DNA of 6,659 bases. It comes from Bacteroidales bacterium UBA3724. GTDB lineage: Bacteria; Bacteroidota; Bacteroidia; Bacteroidales; P3. The stretch lies in assembly GCA_002371315.1 (NCBI GenBank), contig DFHL01000136.1, forward strand, positions 15,782 to 22,440, read 5' to 3'. Within the stretch, counting starts at the first letter, position 1. Every line of letters starts with the position of its first letter. Both the position numbers and the translations under genes were made by a program. Of the stretch, positions 6,601 through 6,659 are shown piece by piece. A model generated the notes under the pieces. That model was not told the origin of the DNA. It worked only from the letters and a program-made list of their open reading frames with translations, and ran no database searches.

Positions 6601-6659
6601 TTACTTTAAAATAAGACCGCCTATAATAATTACTTTTAAAACGGCGAATTAAACGAATT
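6601..6659 (-). promoter_or_regulatory. AT-rich 5' region of the serine dehydratase gene
   Basis: This AT-rich stretch directly precedes the dehydratase ATG on the minus strand and probably contains its promoter. No good TAnnTTTG match is visible; the nearest, TATTTTAA just before the start, mismatches the last two positions. Two imperfect direct repeats are present on the plus strand, TTACTTTAAAA (6601-6611) and TTACTTTTAAAA (6630-6641), as well as two copies of CGAATT (6645-6650 and 6654-6659). The true promoter may lie beyond the window edge. No Shine-Dalgarno site is seen, as is usual in Bacteroidota. Confidence 0.4.

Noticed and set aside
6643..6649. GGCGAAT shared by the promoter regions of the surface-protein and serine dehydratase genes
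   Set aside because: The heptamer also occurs inside coding sequence (near 4274) and the dehydratase copy lacks the inverted partner, so a shared operator is not supported.
1..6659. Search for CRISPR arrays, tRNA or rRNA genes, insertion sequences and attachment sites
   Set aside because: No regularly spaced repeats, cloverleaf-like sequences, rRNA signatures, transposase motifs or terminal inverted repeats were seen.

Overview
The window looks like a chromosomal segment of a Bacteroidota bacterium, probably an anaerobic member of the Bacteroidales with a fairly high G+C content (upper fifties percent by eye). Four things point there: a perfect Bacteroidetes-type -7 promoter element (TAnnTTTG), A-rich start regions without Shine-Dalgarno sites, a giant secreted protein ending in a type B (gliding-motility-associated) type IX secretion (T9SS) sorting domain, and a single-chain iron-sulfur L-serine dehydratase. 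Species cannot be assigned from the sequence alone.

Layout, left to right. Positions 1-187 carry no recognisable gene; they hold a 14-bp palindrome, an A-tract-rich stretch, a 6-bp-stem inverted repeat and the promoter. Positions 188-4477 (+) encode a 1429-residue modular surface protein: signal peptide, N-terminal domain, a probable seven-bladed SBBP-type beta-propeller, a PKD domain, Ig-like segments, three cysteine-patterned SprB-type repeats and the T9SS sorting domain. A 36-bp gap leads to 4514-5368 (+), a 284-residue tandem universal-stress-protein-like gene in which neither domain keeps the ATP-binding glycine motif. A 35-bp convergent gap separates it from 5404-6600 (-), an L-serine dehydratase (sdaA type) of 398 residues. 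Positions 6601-6659 are the AT-rich 5' region of that gene.

The first two genes could share a transcript, since the gap has no visible promoter or terminator. No functional link between the surface protein, the USP-like protein and serine dehydratase is apparent, and no T9SS machinery gene lies here. The strongest unexpected signal is compositional: the tetranucleotide CATG does not occur anywhere in the 6659 bases, and synonymous codons before ATG are switched away from C-ending forms in all three genes. This suggests long-term pressure from a CATG-recognising restriction or methylation system. A second point is that the promoter of the surface-protein gene sits so close to its GTG start that the mRNA may be leaderless or nearly so.
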